The position numbers and the translations under genes are program-made. From IMG/VR virus record IMGVR_UViG_3300022602_000039, positions 62,001-126,000 of that record: a stretch of 64,000 nt of DNA; one strand, given 5' to 3'. Positions within the stretch are counted from its first letter, which is position 1; each line of letters opens with the position of its first letter. The notes below the pieces were generated by a model. That model was given only the letters and a program-made list of their open reading frames with translations. It made no database searches and was not told the DNA's origin. The DNA comes from a virus. Below are positions 60,492-64,000 of this stretch, piece by piece.

Positions 60492-61148
60492 ATGGGTATG
60501 TCTGAATATACAAAAGAAGTAAAGCTCAAAGAAGCTAACGGAAATCATCCACGTACTGCTGAAGAGAAGCAGGCTATCATTGAAAAAGCAGCTGCTGCAT
60601 ACGAAGTATATCTCGATGCACTTGGCTTTGATTGGCGTAATGATCCAAATAGTACTGGTACTCCTAAGAGAGTAGCAAAGGCATTTGTAAATGATCTAGC
60701 TGCAGGTTGTTATGAGAATCCACCAAACATTACATCGTTCCCTTCTAACGGATATGACGGTATGGTATTCCAAGGTGGTATTCCTGTTAAGTCAATGTGC
60801 AGCCACCACCACCTTGCCTTTACCGGTGTAGCACACGTTGCTTATATTCCATCTCAGGAAGGTCGTGTTATTGGGCTTTCAAAGCTTAATCGTATTGTTG
60901 AGCATTACGCACGCCGGCCGCAGATTCAGGAAGGTCTCACGGTTCAAATTCATAACGCGATTAATGAGGTATGTGAATTGAATCAAGGTGTAGCTGTAAT
61001 GGTGAGTGCTACCCATACCTGTGCTTGTCTTCGTGGTATTAAGCACGATGGTTGTGAGATGAAAACATCTAAGCTTAGCGGTGACTTCCTAGAGGATGCA
61101 GCAGCACGCGCTGAGTTTTATGATTTCGTAAAGAATATGCGGAGTTAA
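60492..61148 (+). CDS. folE: GTP cyclohydrolase I
   Basis: 218 residues, starting at ATG 60492; ATG 60498 (third codon) is the better start by promoter position. VKSMCSHHHLAFTGVAHVAY and CACLRGIKHDG hold the zinc ligands (Cys, His, Cys) and active-site His of FolE. Length and order are those of the bacterial enzyme. It makes dihydroneopterin triphosphate from GTP, the first step to 7-deazaguanine and folate. Together with QueD and QueE it points to preQ0 for DNA modification. Confidence 0.95.
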   Translation: MGMSEYTKEVKLKEANGNHPRTAEEKQAIIEKAAAAYEVYLDALGFDWRNDPNSTGTPKRVAKAFVNDLAAGCYENPPNITSFPSNGYDGMVFQGGIPVKSMCSHHHLAFTGVAHVAYIPSQEGRVIGLSKLNRIVEHYARRPQIQEGLTVQIHNAINEVCELNQGVAVMVSATHTCACLRGIKHDGCEMKTSKLSGDFLEDAAARAEFYDFVKNMRS

Positions 61149-61573
61149 TCTCCCTGCTTTACATCAATAAGAGCGTTTATCTTTTTGACAAACGGCTCAC
61201 CGATTAACACCGGCTGATCATTTTGAGCTCGATCTGCGAGACTGAATGTGACGCCGGTGTAATGTTTTCCTTGTATAGTAAAATTAAGCTCAACTGTTGG
61301 TCGTGATTCTATATTACCGCTTCCAATATTAATATCTACACTGCCTGTCATCGGTAAAGTTAAGCGTTTATCCCTAACTGTTGTAAATGTTACTTCATGA
61401 CCATGATGTTCAATATCTAATCCAAGAAGTACATTATAGGCTTCATTACCACTATCAATCTTTGCTTCTACTTCACCGATACCTTCGATATCAATAATTT
61501 CGGTAACACCCAACACTGGTCTGCTTGGATGGCCTGCTGATCTACTTTCAACAAATTCTTTAAATGATTTCAT
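61145..61573 (-). CDS. Retropepsin-like aspartic protease/RimB-type protein with capsid-targeting-like N-terminus
   Basis: 142 residues from ATG 61573; the frame is open to 61699, but that overlaps the next gene. N-terminus MKSFKEFVESRS is close to the T4 internal-protein targeting peptide (MKTYQEFIAEA). VEAKIDSGNEAYNVLLGLDI contains a D-S-G active-site-like loop, and QPVLIGEPFVKKINALIDV the second-half strand of COG4067/RimB-type proteins. Protease activity is unproven. It ends the - strand cargo-like cluster, converging with folE by 4 nt. Confidence 0.6.
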   Translation of the reverse strand: MKSFKEFVESRSAGHPSRPVLGVTEIIDIEGIGEVEAKIDSGNEAYNVLLGLDIEHHGHEVTFTTVRDKRLTLPMTGSVDINIGSGNIESRPTVELNFTIQGKHYTGVTFSLADRAQNDQPVLIGEPFVKKINALIDVKQGD

Positions 61574-61577
61574 AATG

Positions 61578-61826
61578 TTATTTTTTCTTCCAGGATATTC
61601 GTTTTGAACCTTTTTTAAGTCTCTTTCTACTATTACACATTGCTTTTGTCGGACGACAAGCTGGATAGCTTTTACGCTTTTCACCTTTCTGTCTACCACA
61701 TGGTTTACCTGTCTTACAATCTACCCAGCCATGGCCGTGATTGCGAGAAAACCAACCGTGAAGACCTTGCTTTTTTTCTTTTGAAAAATCTTCAATAAGT
61801 ATTTGTACGAGGTTATTAAATTTCAT
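61578..61826 (-). CDS. DUF5872-like basic protein with capsid-targeting-like N-terminus
   Basis: 82 residues. N-terminus MKFNNLVQILIEDFSKEKK with ILIE (IxE cut). GLHGWFSRNHGHGWVDCKTG, GKPCGRQKGEKRKSYPACRP and a Cys/Lys/Arg-rich end are characteristic of a small basic phage family (DUF5872). Highly basic with four Cys, so DNA or metal binding is likely. Overlaps the gene upstream by ATGA. Confidence 0.7.
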   Translation of the reverse strand: MKFNNLVQILIEDFSKEKKQGLHGWFSRNHGHGWVDCKTGKPCGRQKGEKRKSYPACRPTKAMCNSRKRLKKGSKRISWKKK

Positions 61827-61975
61827 TTCTTTTTCCAGATTTTACCCTGACGGCACTTAACAACAGCTCCTGACTTATACGCAGAAGTTTTTTTACCGTA
61901 GACAGAGTCAGCTCTTCTTAAGCAACGATCTCTCTTAACTTTCTTTTCTACAAAAAATTGTTTAAATGTTAGCAT
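61823..61975 (-). CDS. Small basic Cys protein with capsid-targeting-like N-terminus
   Basis: 50 residues. N-terminus MLTFKQFFVEKKVKRDRCLR; then SVYGKKTSAYKSGAVVKCRQ and a C-terminal GKIWKKK. This RC...YG...SAYKSGAVVKCR pattern is a widespread tiny phage family. It overlaps both neighbours (ATGA downstream, 7 nt upstream). Confidence 0.65.
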   Translation of the reverse strand: MLTFKQFFVEKKVKRDRCLRRADSVYGKKTSAYKSGAVVKCRQGKIWKKK

Positions 61976-62280
61976 TTCCATCTCCTTCTTGCTGCACATC
62001 CACGTGTATTTTTACCAGCACAACCTCCAGCTGGAATCCAAGCCTTACTACGGGAGCAAAAACTCTTTCTACGCTTTGATGCTTTAGATCCTCTCTTAAC
62101 TTTACCAGTAACTGGAGCCTTAAGATGTGAGCCGGTAGCTCTATTATATTTTGCTCTACCTTTGGCAGTTAACCCACCGCCGCGTTTTACTGAAAGTTTT
62201 TCACCACGTCTAACAGATAAGCTAGGCGCTTTCTTTTCATTTAGGACTTCTATAAAGCGTGATTCAAATAGACATGACAT
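61969..62280 (-). CDS. DUF6321-like basic protein with capsid-targeting-like N-terminus
   Basis: 103 residues. N-terminus MSCLFESRFIEVLNEKK (LNE fits LxE). Then SVKRGGGLTAKGRAKYNRAT, GSHLKAPVTGKVKRGSKASK and RRKSFCSRS, which match the DUF6321 family of phage basic proteins. Its charge suggests DNA association. A TAAATA box 6 nt before the ATG heads this four-gene - strand operon. Confidence 0.75.
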   Translation of the reverse strand: MSCLFESRFIEVLNEKKAPSLSVRRGEKLSVKRGGGLTAKGRAKYNRATGSHLKAPVTGKVKRGSKASKRRKSFCSRSKAWIPAGGCAGKNTRGCAARRRWKC

Positions 62281-62285
62281 ACAAT

Positions 62286-62291
62286 TATTTA
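62286..62291 (-). promoter_or_regulatory. TAAATA late-promoter-like box
   Basis: 6 nt before the ATG at 62280; forms a divergent pair with the box at 62305. Confidence 0.5.
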
Positions 62292-62304
62292 TGCACCTAA
62301 AGAC

Positions 62305-62310
62305 TAAATA
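62305..62310 (+). promoter_or_regulatory. TAAATA late-promoter-like box
   Basis: 8 nt before the ATG at 62318. Confidence 0.5.
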
Positions 62311-62317
62311 ATTATGT

Positions 62318-62956
62318 ATGTTTGCAAAGGACTTTAATCTTTTAAACGAGATCTATAATCAACGTATCTATAAAGAAGGTACAGAAATGGGCAGTATTCT
62401 CGATGGGGTTGATGCATATGGTAATAACGGTGCAGTTAACCAAGCTCCTATGAGAGTATGCTTAAAGTGTAAGCAATCAAAGCCAAAATGTTCATGCGAG
62501 GCAAGTGAAGAAGATGATATGGTGTTTGCTGATAAGCCAGCACACAGTGGTTATGATCATGAAGATATTGAAGATCACCGTGATTCTCATGAAACAAATG
62601 GTTATATGGCTAAGCAGCAATGCTTTAGAATCGCTAAGATGGCAGCTATGTTACATGAGCTCGTTAAGGATGAAGAAGAATTAGAGCCATGGATTGCTGC
62701 TAAAATTACACAATCTTTTGACGATTTAAATGCTGTATTTGCTTATAAAGATTATGAGCAATACAGAGATGAAGTAGAGGGGCATACTCAAGAAGTTGAA
62801 GAGGGTACAGAACAAGATTTTATCGATAGTATCAATCGTGGTGGTAGCAATATTGTTAATCAGATCAGACGTACTGTACGTCATGAATCAACAGAGACAA
62901 TTGAAAAGGTTCTCTTAGAGTGTGTTAAAGCACTTGAAGCTAAGAAGAAAAAATAA
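62318..62956 (+). CDS. Acidic protein with capsid-targeting-like N-terminus and Cys cluster
   Basis: 212 residues. N-terminus MFAKDFNLLNEIYNQ (LNE cut). CLKCKQSKPKCSC at about 48-60 is a compact zinc-binding-like cluster, followed by an acidic His-rich stretch and a helical half (about 100-205). Not recognised. The ATG at 62314 is out of frame and ends at once. Convergent with the next gene 1 nt away. Confidence 0.6.
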   Translation: MFAKDFNLLNEIYNQRIYKEGTEMGSILDGVDAYGNNGAVNQAPMRVCLKCKQSKPKCSCEASEEDDMVFADKPAHSGYDHEDIEDHRDSHETNGYMAKQQCFRIAKMAAMLHELVKDEEELEPWIAAKITQSFDDLNAVFAYKDYEQYRDEVEGHTQEVEEGTEQDFIDSINRGGSNIVNQIRRTVRHESTETIEKVLLECVKALEAKKKK

Positions 62957-62957
62957 G

Positions 62958-63557
62958 TTATTTAAAAATAGCTAAAAACTTATTAACATCTACCCCGACA
63001 GGGATATTATCCTTTACTGTAGCTATATCACCTTTGATAATAGCTTTTCTTAAATCGGTTGCTGAAATTTCCTTACTGTTATTCTGCTTTGCCTTAATAA
63101 TTGGAGGTATACCAACTCTAAAACCTTTAGGAAGTTTATCAGGGTTCTTTTGAAAATAATTCTCAAAAGCAAAAGAACGAGCCTCGTCACCACCTTTATC
63201 AGAAGCACCCATACCAAAAATTAAATTTTTGTATTCTTCTCTTCTTGGATCACTCATTAAAAATTCAAATGCTGCTTGCATCGGATTATTATATTCTGTT
63301 GATTCAACCTGAACTTTATTAAGCCTACTAACACCGTATAAATCAAAAACTTTAAGAGACTGTTCACGTGTAATACCGTCACGTTCCTTTGGACCAATTA
63401 ATACAATAACCTTTTCTACTTGCGGATTATTGTTATAACTTGCAATTAAATGCATATGACCAGCTGTCGGTGGCTTGAATCCACCAGGAATTAAAACAAT
63501 AAATTTATTATTATTAATAGACTCAAGAACAAGCTGCACGTAACGATCAAATTTCAT
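62958..63557 (-). CDS. Cytidylyltransferase-like/NMN adenylyltransferase-like protein with capsid-targeting-like N-terminus
   Basis: 199 residues. N-terminus MKFDRYVQLVLESINNN. Nucleotidyltransferase motifs: IPGGFKPPTAGHMHLIASYN (T-x-GH) and KEISATDLRKAI (ISxTxxR), with FGMGASDKGGDEAR between. Fits the NMNAT-type family. It could join the NadR-like kinase (54617) in NAD salvage. The targeting-like N-terminus would place it inside the head. Confidence 0.75.
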   Translation of the reverse strand: MKFDRYVQLVLESINNNKFIVLIPGGFKPPTAGHMHLIASYNNNPQVEKVIVLIGPKERDGITREQSLKVFDLYGVSRLNKVQVESTEYNNPMQAAFEFLMSDPRREEYKNLIFGMGASDKGGDEARSFAFENYFQKNPDKLPKGFRVGIPPIIKAKQNNSKEISATDLRKAIIKGDIATVKDNIPVGVDVNKFLAIFK

Positions 63558-63559
63558 AA

Positions 63560-64000
63560 TTAACTACCCCATGTTGCACCTAAATTTGGTGAAGGTACAT
63601 CTGCAATTGATCGATTAGAACCCTGCATAGTTTGATTACCAATTAAGTTATTAACACCATTTCTTGAATTAGCTAAGTAATCGTTTGAAGCTGGTATAAT
63701 AGGCCCTACATCTTCATTATCTTGCTCTTTTGCAAACTTACCCTGCTCCTTACCAATAATAAAGTCACCTGTAAATTTGATAGGAATACCAACCGGCTTA
63801 CCCTTATACATTAAATTACGTACAACAATACCTTCGTGAGCACCAACATGACCGATTTCAGATTGTAAAGCATTCTTTAAGATTTGACCCATTAAGATTG
63901 TAGCCTGTACGAATACAGCACCGTCAACAGCTTGCTTAATAACAACATCATTGCTATCCTTGATTGCTGTATTTAACGGAATACGACCTGCTACAATATC
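63560..64000 (-). CDS. Hypothetical protein, partial (5' end outside window)
   Basis: The frame is open from the right edge to the stop at 63560, at least 146 residues; the ATG at 63892 is only internal. HEGIVVRNLMYKGKPVGIPI recalls the motif V region of ligase- or DUF6267-like phage proteins, with a following KFTGDFII. The C-terminus is Asn/Gly/Pro-rich. Family assignment is uncertain without the rest of the gene. Confidence 0.5.
   Translation of the reverse strand, partial: DIVAGRIPLNTAIKDSNDVVIKQAVDGAVFVQATILMGQILKNALQSEIGHVGAHEGIVVRNLMYKGKPVGIPIKFTGDFIIGKEQGKFAKEQDNEDVGPIIPASNDYLANSRNGVNNLIGNQTMQGSNRSIADVPSPNLGATWGS

Overview
The window is one stretch of a large tailed-phage genome with a contractile tail (myovirus, probably a jumbo or near-jumbo phage) that infects a Gram-negative host. 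The evidence is a T4 gp15-type tail sheath stabilizer, many large fibre and baseplate-like proteins, a lysis cassette with a lipoprotein/transmembrane spanin candidate, T4-late-promoter-like TAAATA boxes, a few sigma70-type early promoters, seven tRNA/tmRNA-type genes, four homing-endonuclease-type genes and very tight gene packing with ATGA and TAATG overlaps. The DNA is AT-rich. I cannot name the host or the phage.

Layout. 1-4702: RNA-rich accessory region. It holds tRNA-Glu, a DUF932-like gene, a roughly 600-nt highly structured non-coding stretch (candidate ROOL/GOLLD-class large RNA), a homing endonuclease that runs into an odd class II CAU tRNA, a Trp tRNA with aberrant elbow loops, tRNA-Thr, an HNH gene, tRNA-Ala and a complete phage-encoded tmRNA with a 34-codon tag. 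4725-13464: small metabolic and hypothetical genes (2OG oxygenase, HAD nucleotidase, RadA-like ATPase), tRNA-Tyr, one virion protein and a membrane/coiled-coil protein. 13521-27914: a long + strand run of tail fibre, adhesin and baseplate-like genes. 27917-30298: lysis region (spanin, small membrane proteins, holin candidate, endolysin). 30285-33096: small genes including a RecB/Cas4-like nuclease. 33100-39589: - strand virion genes, ending in a gp15 homologue whose start is AUU and is overlapped by a GIY-YIG endonuclease. 40437-44181: DinG/XPD-type helicase and replication-associated small genes. 44215-53402: twelve overlapping glycosyltransferase and methyltransferase-type genes. 53438-64000: a fibre gene, a NadR-like kinase, QueE, QueD and FolE (7-deazaguanine pathway), PhoH, a second GIY-YIG gene, and a cluster of small genes that share an N-terminal signature like the T4 capsid-targeting peptide.

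How it works together. FolE, QueD and QueE supply the front of the preQ0 pathway, whose usual phage outlet is modified guanine in the DNA. The tRNAs and tmRNA support late translation. The glycosyltransferase block probably builds a glycan on virions, DNA or the host surface. The fibres, some with lectin-like, YadA-head-like, glycine-rich and Mtd-type domains, decide adsorption.

The most notable signals are: (1) the large structured RNA at about 1855-2450; (2) the tmRNA with an unusually long, internally repeated tag; (3) the gp15 gene starting at AUU; (4) a fixed 5-13 nt spacing of TAAATA boxes to start codons, implying leaderless or near-leaderless late mRNAs; (5) a set of nine genes with T4-like capsid-targeting N-termini; and (6) a 130-nt structured intergenic RNA at 58922-59050.
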